From Paracoccaceae bacterium (GTDB taxonomy: Bacteria; Pseudomonadota; Alphaproteobacteria; Rhodobacterales; Rhodobacteraceae): a stretch of DNA of 41,673 nucleotides. The DNA is taken from the NCBI GenBank assembly GCA_002709405.1, contig PAQV01000073.1:1-41673 (forward strand). Direction: 5' to 3'. A program made the translations under genes and the position numbers. Of this stretch, positions 32,692 through 41,673 are shown piece by piece (position 1 is the first letter of the stretch; every line of letters begins with the position of its first letter). Below the pieces are notes generated by a model. The model was not told where the DNA came from. It ran no database searches and saw nothing but the letters and a program-made list of their open reading frames with translations.

Positions 32692-32724
32692 TCGAAAGTG
32701 CCTTGGGCAGGAAGGGAACAGATC

Positions 32725-33651
32725 ATGGCTTTCAGCGTCACCGGCCGCATCGGAGCCGTCATCGCTCTGGTTCTCGGGACCGGCATGACCCAGGCCCCGG
32801 CTCAGGCCCAAGCCCAGGACAGCGACCGCATGAAGGTCGTCACCACCTTCACCGTCCTGGCCGACATGGCCCGCAACGTGGCCGGAGATGCGGCCGACGT
32901 GGTGTCGGTGACCAAGCCCGGGGCCGAGGTGCATGGCTATTCGCCGACCCCCCGCGACCTGGTCAACGCCCAGGATGCCGACCTGATCCTGTGGAACGGG
33001 ATGAACCTGGAACTGTGGTTTGAACAATTCCTGGCCAACCTGCGCGACGTGCCCTCGGTGGTGCTGAGCGAGGGGATCGACCCCATTCCGATCGCCGAGG
33101 GCGCCTATCAGGGCAAGCCGAACCCCCATGCCTGGATGGGGCTGGATAATGCGCTAGTATACATCGACAATATCGCCACCGCCTTTTCCAATTACGACCC
33201 GGCTAACATGGACACTTACCAGCAGAACGCGGACGCCTACAAAGCCCGGCTGAAGGACACGCTCGACCCTCTGAGGGCCGAGATCGCCGCGGTGCCGGAC
33301 GCGCGGCGCTGGCTGGTGACCTGCGAAGGGGCCTTCAGCTACCTGGCCCGGGATTTCGGTATGCAAGAGCTGTACCTGTGGCCGATGAACGCCGACCAGA
33401 TGGGCACGCCGAAACAGGTGCGCAATGTGATCGACGGGGTGCGCGACAACGATATCCCCGTGGTCTTCTGCGAAAGCACGGTCAACACCGCCCCCGCCCA
33501 GCAGGTCGCCCGGGAAACCGGGGCGGCCTATGGCGGCGTCCTTTATGTCGACAGCCTGTCCGAGCCCGACGGGCCGGTGCCCAGCTACCTGGACCTTCTC
33601 ACGGTCACCTCGCAGACCATTGTGGACGGGCTGACCGCCGGATCCAATTAA
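32725..33651 (+). CDS. sitA: Manganese/iron ABC transporter binding protein (SitA)
   Basis: Cluster A-I metal-binding lipoprotein/periplasmic protein of 308 aa. After a signal peptide (about 1-30, ending AQAQA) it shows the four predicted metal ligands His70 (GAEVHGYSPTPRD), His135 (PNPHAWM), Glu201 (TCEGAFSYLA) and Asp276 (YVDSLSE). The His-His-Glu-Asp set marks Mn/Fe-type proteins; zinc-type ZnuA has a third His and a His-rich loop, which are absent. ATG 32725 with GAAGGGA upstream fits the signal peptide. A Fur-family box lies 40 bases upstream. Confidence 0.93.
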   Translation: MAFSVTGRIGAVIALVLGTGMTQAPAQAQAQDSDRMKVVTTFTVLADMARNVAGDAADVVSVTKPGAEVHGYSPTPRDLVNAQDADLILWNGMNLELWFEQFLANLRDVPSVVLSEGIDPIPIAEGAYQGKPNPHAWMGLDNALVYIDNIATAFSNYDPANMDTYQQNADAYKARLKDTLDPLRAEIAAVPDARRWLVTCEGAFSYLARDFGMQELYLWPMNADQMGTPKQVRNVIDGVRDNDIPVVFCESTVNTAPAQQVARETGAAYGGVLYVDSLSEPDGPVPSYLDLLTVTSQTIVDGLTAGSN

Positions 33652-33705
33652 GCCAGGCACGCGGCCGCCCGGCGCGGGCCGGCCGCTGCCCCCGCCGAAA
33701 GACGC

Positions 33706-34611
33706 ATGATGAAACACGACAAGCAGATCCTGACCGCCCCGCAGCCGGACCTTTCCGATCCCGGCGGCGGCATTTGCGCCCGCGACGTGACGGTCACCTA
33801 CCGCAACGGCATGACCGCCCTGCGCGACGCCAGTTTCGAAATCCCACGGGGCACGGTGACGGCCCTGGTCGGGGTCAACGGGGCGGGCAAGTCGACGCTC
33901 TTCAAGGCGATCATGGGGTTCGTGCCCCTCGGCAAGGGAGAGATCCGCCTGCTGGGCCTGTCGGTCAAGGACGCCCTGCGCCGCAACCTGGTGGCCTACG
34001 TGCCCCAGTCCGAAGAGGTCGACTGGTCCTTTCCGGTGCTGGTCGAGGATGTGGTGATGATGGGCCGCTACGGCCACATGGGGTTGCTGCGCCGGCCCCG
34101 CCCGGCCGATCACGCGGCGGTCTCCGAGGCCCTGGGCCGGGTCAACATGCTGGACTACCGCCACCGCCAGATCGGGGAATTGTCGGGCGGCCAGAAGAAA
34201 CGCGTCTTCCTGGCCCGGGCGCTGGCCCAGGAAGGCCAGGTCATCCTGCTGGACGAGCCCTTCACCGGGGTCGATGTCAAGACCGAGGAACAGATCATCG
34301 CGCTGCTGCGCGAACTCAAGGACGAGGGCCGGGTGATGCTGGTCTCGACCCACAACCTTGGCACCGTGCCGGAATTCTGCGACCGCACTGTGCTGGTCAA
34401 GGGCACCGTGCTGGGCTTTGGCCCGACCGAGACGACCTTTACCCGGGCCAACCTTGAAATGGCCTTTGGCGGGGTGCTGCGCCATTTCACCCTGGGCGGC
34501 ACCGATCTGCACGACGATGACGACGCGCGGCATATCTCGATCCTGACCGACGACGAACGGCCCTTCGTGCAATACGGCGAGGAAACCCGCGTGCAAGATG
34601 ACACGGAATGA
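33706..34611 (+). CDS. sitB: Manganese/iron ABC transporter ATP-binding protein (SitB)
   Basis: ATPase of 301 aa with Walker [10 protein letters not shown], signature [15 protein letters not shown], Walker [13 protein letters not shown] and switch His in STHNLGTV. Family-typical [20 protein letters not shown] follows the Q-loop. The C-terminal ~50 residues, acidic ([17 protein letters not shown]), are longer than in many homologues and also found in SitB of alphaproteobacteria. It starts 54 bases after sitA and overlaps sitC by four bases. Confidence 0.93.
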   Translation: MMKHDKQILTAPQPDLSDPGGGICARDVTVTYRNGMTALRDASFEIPRGTVTALVGVNGAGKSTLFKAIMGFVPLGKGEIRLLGLSVKDALRRNLVAYVPQSEEVDWSFPVLVEDVVMMGRYGHMGLLRRPRPADHAAVSEALGRVNMLDYRHRQIGELSGGQKKRVFLARALAQEGQVILLDEPFTGVDVKTEEQIIALLRELKDEGRVMLVSTHNLGTVPEFCDRTVLVKGTVLGFGPTETTFTRANLEMAFGGVLRHFTLGGTDLHDDDDARHISILTDDERPFVQYGEETRVQDDTE

Positions 34612-35465
34612 CCGTCCTGCTTGAACCCTTCGGCTATGGATACATGACCAATGCCATGTGGGTCTCGGCCCTGGTGGGGGCGGTCTGCGCCTTCCTGTCG
34701 GCCTACCTGATGCTGAAGGGCTGGTCCCTGATCGGAGACGCCCTGTCCCATTCCGTCGTGCCCGGCGTGGCCGGGGCCTACATGCTGGGCCTGCCCTTTG
34801 CGCTGGGGGCCTTCCTGTCGGGCGGGCTGGCGGCGGCGGCGATGCTGTTCCTGTCGGACCGGTCGGGGCTGAAGACGGACGTGATCATCGGGCTGATCTT
34901 CACGTCGTTCTTCGGGCTCGGGCTGTTCATGGCCTCGGTCAACCCGATGGCCGTGTCGATCCAGACCATCACCATGGGCAACATCCTGGCCATCACGCCG
35001 GGCGATACCCTGCAACTGGCCATCATCGGCTTTGTCTCGCTGGCCGTGTTGGTGGCCAAGTGGAAGGACCTGCTGGTCGTCTTCTTCGACGAAAGCCACG
35101 CCCGGTCCATCGGGCTGCGCCCGGGCCTGCTGAAAGGCATCTTCTTCGTACTGCTGTCGGCCTGCGTCGTGGCCGCCATGCAGACCGTGGGCGCCTTCCT
35201 GGTCATCGCCATGGTCGTCACCCCCGGGGCGACGGCCTACCTGCTGTGCGACCGCTTCCCCCGCCTGATCGTGACCGCCGTAAGCATCGGGGCGGTCACC
35301 AGCTTCCTGGGCGCCTACATCAGCTATTTCCTCGACGGAGCCACCGGCGGCGTCATCGTCGTCCTGCAGACCCTGATCTTCCTGGCGGCCTTCGTCTTCG
35401 CGCCCAAGCACGGGCTGCTGGCCCACAAGCGCCGCGCGGCGCAGGCCCTGGCCGAGGGGGCATGA
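34608..35465 (+). CDS. sitC: Manganese/iron ABC transporter permease (SitC)
   Basis: ABC-3 family permease of 285 aa with about eight membrane helices. It begins with the short [20 protein letters not shown] leader and has [20 protein letters not shown] (the DAxSH motif of ABC-3 permeases) and [20 protein letters not shown]. It is translationally coupled to sitB and sitD by ATGA overlaps, and probably heterodimerises with SitD. Confidence 0.92.
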   Translation: MTVLLEPFGYGYMTNAMWVSALVGAVCAFLSAYLMLKGWSLIGDALSHSVVPGVAGAYMLGLPFALGAFLSGGLAAAAMLFLSDRSGLKTDVIIGLIFTSFFGLGLFMASVNPMAVSIQTITMGNILAITPGDTLQLAIIGFVSLAVLVAKWKDLLVVFFDESHARSIGLRPGLLKGIFFVLLSACVVAAMQTVGAFLVIAMVVTPGATAYLLCDRFPRLIVTAVSIGAVTSFLGAYISYFLDGATGGVIVVLQTLIFLAAFVFAPKHGLLAHKRRAAQALAEGA

Positions 35466-36298
35466 TGGTCGACACCCTGCTGATGCCCTTCCAGTTCCCG
35501 TTCATGCAGAACGCCTTCTGGATCGCCCTGATCGTGTCGGTGCCCACCGCGCTGCTGTCGTGTTTCCTGGTGCTCAAGGGCTGGGCCCTGATGGGAGACG
35601 CGGTCAGCCACGCCGTCCTGCCCGGCATCGTGCTGGCGTACATCCTGGGCCTGCCCCTGATCATCGGCGCCTTCGCCGCGGGCATGGTCACCGCCCTGGC
35701 CACCGGGTTTCTCAGCGACAACAGCCGGGTCAAGCAGGACACGGTCATGGGTGTGGTGTTTTCCGGCATGTTCGGCCTGGGCATCGTCATGTACGTGGCG
35801 ATCCGCACGAACGTGCACCTGGATCACATCCTGTTCGGCAACATGCTAGGCGTCGGGCCCGGGGACCTGTGGACCGCCGGGCTGATCTCGGCCGGGGTGG
35901 CCGTGGCCCTGCTGGTCAAGTGGAAGGACCTGATGCTGCACGCCTTCGATCCGATCCAGGCCCAGGCCAGCGGGTTGCCCGTGGGCCTGCTGCACTACGG
36001 GTTGCTGACCATCCTGTCGCTGACCATCGTGGCCACCCTGTCGGCGACCGGCCTGATCCTGGCCGTGGGCCTGCTGATCGCGCCGGGGGCCATTGCCTTC
36101 CTGCTGGTGCGCAGTTTCGGCCACATGCTTATCGTTGCCGTGGCCGTCTGCATGGGCGGGATGCTCGGCGGCGTCTACCTCAGCTTCTTTCTCGACAGCG
36201 CCCCGGCCCCCACGATCATCCTGATCCTGACGGCCCTCTTCCTTCTGGCCTTCGTCCGGCGCAGTGTTCTGACCCGGCGCGCCTCGGCCATCGCCTGA
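35462..36298 (+). CDS. sitD: Manganese/iron ABC transporter permease (SitD)
   Basis: The second ABC-3 permease, 278 aa, is clearly paralogous to SitC: LKGWALMGDAVSHAVLPGIV and GLILAVGLLIAPGAIAFLLV match the same places. ATG 35462 overlaps the sitC stop; a second ATG at 35465 is adjacent. The upstream part of this open frame (from 34658) is out-of-phase reading of sitC. No gene follows in the operon; a small GGCGC-AATTC-GCGCC stem lies at about 36317-36331. Confidence 0.92.
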   Translation: MMVDTLLMPFQFPFMQNAFWIALIVSVPTALLSCFLVLKGWALMGDAVSHAVLPGIVLAYILGLPLIIGAFAAGMVTALATGFLSDNSRVKQDTVMGVVFSGMFGLGIVMYVAIRTNVHLDHILFGNMLGVGPGDLWTAGLISAGVAVALLVKWKDLMLHAFDPIQAQASGLPVGLLHYGLLTILSLTIVATLSATGLILAVGLLIAPGAIAFLLVRSFGHMLIVAVAVCMGGMLGGVYLSFFLDSAPAPTIILILTALFLLAFVRRSVLTRRASAIA

Positions 36299-36368
36299 CA
36301 ACAGGCCTGACGATCGGCGCAATTCGCGCCATCCCGCCAAATCCGGCAGACTCCGGACAGATAATCCT

Positions 36369-36396
36369 TTGATCTTTCCGCATACATCGGTCTACA
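36369..36396 (+). promoter_or_regulatory. Possible promoter of the gcv operon
   Basis: TTGATC (36369-36374) and TCTACA (36391-36396) are separated by 16 bases, about 40 bases before the glycine riboswitch. The -35 matches four of six consensus bases and the -10 only three, so this is tentative. Confidence 0.35.
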
Positions 36397-36435
36397 ACCA
36401 AGGTGCGGGTAGACAGCATCGTTTGCCTGCGCCCG

Positions 36436-36596
36436 CCGCAACGGGAGAACCGGCCATGCCGGTGCCGAAGGAGCAAACGCCCCGGTAAACTCTCAGGCTT
36501 CAGGACCGGAGCGGCGGAACAGAACTCTGGAGAGTGATGCCGAAAGCATCCGCCGAAGGGATAACGTTCTCAGGCGCAAGGACAGAGGGGGCATCA
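36436..36596 (+). ncRNA. Tandem glycine riboswitch (two aptamers)
   Basis: Aptamer 1 (about 36439-36511) has CGGGAGAACC, GCCGAAGGAGCAA and GTAAACTCTCAGGCTTCAGGACCGG. Aptamer 2 (about 36518-36594) has CTCTGGAGAGTG, GCCGAAGGGATAA and TTCTCAGGCGCAAGGACAGAGGGG. The repeated GCCGAAGG and CTCAGGC-N-AGGAC signatures with the CTCTGGAGAG junction are diagnostic. It precedes gcvT and should switch the cleavage system on at high glycine. Confidence 0.95.
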
Positions 36597-36680
36597 CGCA
36601 CGTCACTTGACGTGCCAAGGTGATGCCGCATGATGCAATCCCGTGTCATCGGCTTTGAAAACGAAGTGACAGGGGGCAAC

Positions 36681-37823
36681 GTGTCGGATCTGAAACAGAC
36701 CCCGCTACACGAACTGCATGTCGAGCTTGGGGCCAGGATGGTGCCCTTCGCCGGCTACGACATGCCGGTGCAATACAAGCTTGGTGTGATGAAGGAACAT
36801 CTGCACACCCGGGCAAAGGCCGGGCTGTTCGACGTCAGCCACATGGGCCAGGTCATCGTGACGGGGGCCGATTACGCGGCCGCCGCCCGGGCGCTGGAAA
36901 CGCTGATCCCGGTGGATATCCTGGGCCTGGCCGAGAACCGCCAGCGCTATGGCCTGTTCACCCGCGACGACGGGGGCATCTGCGACGACCTGATGCTGGC
37001 CAACCGGGGCGATCATGTGCTGCTGGTGGTGAATGCCGCCTGCAAGGACGCCGACATGGCCCATCTGAAGACGCTGGAACCGGCGGTCACCGTCACGCCG
37101 GTGACCGACCGCGCGCTGATCGCCCTGCAAGGCCCCGCCGCCGAAGAGGTGCTGGCCGCGCTCGACCCGCGCGCCGCCGAGATGGCCTTCATGGACGTGG
37201 CCACGCTGGACCTCGACGGGGTCGAGGCCTGGGTGTCGCGCTCGGGTTATACCGGCGAGGACGGCTACGAGATCTCGGTGCCCGAGGGGGCGGCCCAGGC
37301 CATTGCCCGCAGGCTGCTGGACCATGACGCCGTCGAGCCCATCGGGCTGGGCGCCCGCGATTCGTTGCGGCTGGAGGCCGGGCTGTGCCTTTACGGGCAT
37401 GACATCGACACCATGACCTCTCCGGTCGAGGCCGCCCTCGGCTGGGCCATCCAGAAGGTCCGCCGCGAGGGCGGGGCCCGCGAGGGAGGCTATCCCGGGG
37501 CCGAGGTGGTCATGCGTCAGATGCGCCGGGGCTGCGACCACCTGCGCGTCGGCCTGCGCCCCGAGGGCCGCGCGCCCATGCGCGAGGGCGTCGAGCTGTT
37601 CGCCGAGCCCGAAGGCGGCAAGCCCATCGGCCGCATCACATCCGGCGGGTTCGGCCCGTCGGTCGAAACCCCGGTGGCCATGGGCTACCTGCCCACCGAT
37701 CTGAGCGCTGTCGGCACACGTGTCTACGGCGAGCTGCGCGGCAAGCGCGTGCCCGTCACCGTGACCGCGCTTCCCTTCATACCCGCCCGTTTCAAACGCA
37801 AACCAGCAAAGGCACAGGCATGA
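36681..37823 (+). CDS. gcvT: Glycine cleavage system T protein, aminomethyltransferase
   Basis: Transfers the methylene group from the lipoyl arm of GcvH to tetrahydrofolate and releases ammonia. The 380-aa protein has the N-terminal [12 protein letters not shown] and [10 protein letters not shown] motifs, [17 protein letters not shown], and the folate-binding region [14 protein letters not shown], with [21 protein letters not shown] in the second half. GTG 36681 has AGGGGG five bases upstream and gives the usual start [15 protein letters not shown] 36630 in the same frame (with AAGG 8 bases upstream) would add 17 residues and cannot be excluded. It overlaps gcvH by four bases. Confidence 0.94.
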   Translation: MSDLKQTPLHELHVELGARMVPFAGYDMPVQYKLGVMKEHLHTRAKAGLFDVSHMGQVIVTGADYAAAARALETLIPVDILGLAENRQRYGLFTRDDGGICDDLMLANRGDHVLLVVNAACKDADMAHLKTLEPAVTVTPVTDRALIALQGPAAEEVLAALDPRAAEMAFMDVATLDLDGVEAWVSRSGYTGEDGYEISVPEGAAQAIARRLLDHDAVEPIGLGARDSLRLEAGLCLYGHDIDTMTSPVEAALGWAIQKVRREGGAREGGYPGAEVVMRQMRRGCDHLRVGLRPEGRAPMREGVELFAEPEGGKPIGRITSGGFGPSVETPVAMGYLPTDLSAVGTRVYGELRGKRVPVTVTALPFIPARFKRKPAKAQA

Positions 37824-38179
37824 AATTCACCGAAGAACACGAATGGCTCCGCCCCGAAGATGACATCGTCGTCGTGGGCATCACCGAACACGCGACCGAA
37901 CAGCTGGGCGACCTGGTCTTCGTCGAGCTGCCCGAGGCCGGCGCGACCGTCGTCAAGGACGACGAGATCGTCGTGATCGAAAGCGTCAAGGCGGCCTCCG
38001 ACATCTGCGCCCCGCTCGATGGCGAAATCGTCGAGGTCAACGAGGCCCTGGCCGACAACCCCGCCCTGGTCAACGAAGACCCGCTGGGCAACGGCTGGTT
38101 CTTCAAGATCCGCCCGGCGGACCCGGAGCAGATGGACGGCTACATGGACGAGGCCGCCTACAAGGCCATGATCGCGTGA
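37820..38179 (+). CDS. gcvH: Glycine cleavage system H protein, lipoyl carrier
   Basis: A 119-aa shuttle protein with the family start [13 protein letters not shown], then [20 protein letters not shown]. Lys57 in [20 protein letters not shown] is the lipoylation site. The C-terminal [20 protein letters not shown] completes the fold. Length is slightly shorter than the usual 125-130. It is translationally coupled to gcvT; a GTGA overlap exists with an alternative gcvP start. Confidence 0.96.
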   Translation: MKFTEEHEWLRPEDDIVVVGITEHATEQLGDLVFVELPEAGATVVKDDEIVVIESVKAASDICAPLDGEIVEVNEALADNPALVNEDPLGNGWFFKIRPADPEQMDGYMDEAAYKAMIA

Positions 38180-38193
38180 CGGAGCCTTCCCCC

Positions 38194-41037
<2,844 letters not shown>

Positions 41038-41072
41038 GGCCACCGGCCCGCATCGGGGGCCGCAAAAACAGG

Positions 41073-41106
41073 GGGCCGGCGTCGGGCAGCAATCCGCCGC
41101 CGGCCC
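41073..41106 (+). terminator. Hairpin after gcvP, probable terminator
   Basis: GGGCCGGCG (41073-41081) pairs exactly with CGCCGGCCC (41098-41106) across a 16-base loop, followed by TTCACATTT. It stands 35 bases after the gcvP stop. The long loop and weak T-tract make it an imperfect intrinsic terminator. Confidence 0.55.
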
Positions 41107-41218
41107 TTCACATTTCTGGCATACCGTATGGGAATTCCTTCGGGGAAGGTGATAAAGGGGCGCCCCGACGGGCCGGCAGCTGTTTGATGCCGCCATCCGC
41201 GCCCGATTGCCTCTTGAA

Positions 41219-41673
41219 ATGGAATTTCCGATGAAGATCGTGGATTTGACGAAATCCGTGCAGGACAACCCTGCCGCGCCCTCCTTTCTGAGGGTCAAGA
41301 TCAAGCCGAAAAGCCGCCGCATGGCGCGGCTCATGGTGCGCTTGCTGGGTCTTCCCTATCGCCTGATGCCCGACGATTTCGAAGGCTGGGCGAATCTTTT
41401 CACCCGTTGTCGGGCGTTCAGCCATCCCTCTGAACTTCATGGCGGCCTCTGCGGCCGGCTGGCAGCAGGTGCCCGCCTCAGTGAGCAACAATGGCTCGAG
41501 GTAGTGTGTGAACACGTTGGTATCGCCCCGGGTGCACTGACCAGCGACGATGACCTGCCGCCGGAGTTGCCGGCCTTTATGGACGAGGCCTATCACCAGA
41601 CCCTCGACCGGTTGCGCGCTACTGACATGGCGTTCCAGCCGCTGCTGCCGGAAGATGACTACGCGTTTGACCA
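41219..41673 (+). CDS. Partial gene: cyclase-like N-terminus joined in frame to a UPF0149 (YgfB)-like segment
   Basis: The frame is open from ATG 41219 (or ATG 41231) to the window end. Its first ~60 residues (MKIVDLTKSVQDNPAAPSF, then RLLGLPYRLMPDDFEGWA) look like the start of a cyclase/kynurenine-formamidase-family protein. From about 41395 it changes to LFTRCRAFSHPSELHGGLCG, then RLAAGARLSEQQWL and FQPLLPEDDYAF, which fits UPF0149/YgfB, a family typical of gammaproteobacteria. Such proteins normally begin near FxxLFxRxxAxSHPSELHG, so the join falls where their own start would be. Base composition and codons (GTT, GGT, ACT) also shift there. A chimeric assembly, a natural fusion or a recent insertion are possible. 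The C-terminus is cut by the window edge. Confidence 0.5.
   Translation, partial: MEFPMKIVDLTKSVQDNPAAPSFLRVKIKPKSRRMARLMVRLLGLPYRLMPDDFEGWANLFTRCRAFSHPSELHGGLCGRLAAGARLSEQQWLEVVCEHVGIAPGALTSDDDLPPELPAFMDEAYHQTLDRLRATDMAFQPLLPEDDYAFD

Noticed and set aside
32725-36298. Zinc importer ZnuABC instead of SitABCD
   Set aside because: The binding protein lacks the third His and the His-rich loop of ZnuA and has Glu201 and Asp276; two permeases (SitC and SitD) are also present.

Overview
The window is high-GC DNA with tightly packed, often ATGA-overlapping genes. Its gene families (cobalamin-riboswitch btu operon with cbiZ, sitABCD, tandem glycine riboswitch upstream of gcvTHP, dipeptide-type ABC cassette) fit a Rhodobacterales alphaproteobacterium. 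The species cannot be told from sequence alone. Two edges look foreign: bases 1 to about 3193 (an IS3-family transposase tail and an mprF gene of visibly lower GC), and the last ~275 bases (a UPF0149/YgfB-like segment that looks gammaproteobacterial).

Layout. 1-118: 3' end of an IS3-family element. 452-3193: MprF, aminoacyl-phosphatidylglycerol synthase/flippase. 3207-12844, minus strand: a giant glycine-rich autotransporter followed by a NarL-type response regulator and a 7TM sensor kinase, apparently one operon. 13120-14019, minus: a LysR regulator, divergent from 14205-20951, plus: HAD phosphatase, two dipeptide-type ABC permeases, binding protein, metallophosphoesterase and a fused double ATPase. 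20948-22992, minus: an OmpR/EnvZ-type two-component system, divergent from an EF-hand protein (23228-23800). 24033-26970: a siderophore-interacting flavoprotein and an exporter-fold ABC protein. 27075-32544: cobalamin riboswitch, btuB-btuF-btuC-btuD-cbiZ. 32670-36298: Fur-family operator and sitABCD manganese/iron importer. 36369-41037: tandem glycine riboswitch and gcvT-gcvH-gcvP. 41219-41673: a partial gene that appears to join a cyclase-family N-terminus to a UPF0149-like protein.

How the parts work together. Much of the window is import of scarce nutrients (B12 and cobinamide, Mn/Fe, probably ferric chelates, and an unknown solute that may be a phosphoester), each with visible control (riboswitch, Fur-type box, LysR). 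The least explained units are the autotransporter/two-component operon, with a 7-2-7 inverted repeat upstream, and the transporter cassette carrying both a class III phosphodiesterase-like protein and a HAD phosphatase. All functional calls rest on motifs and gene context read by eye; no database search was run.
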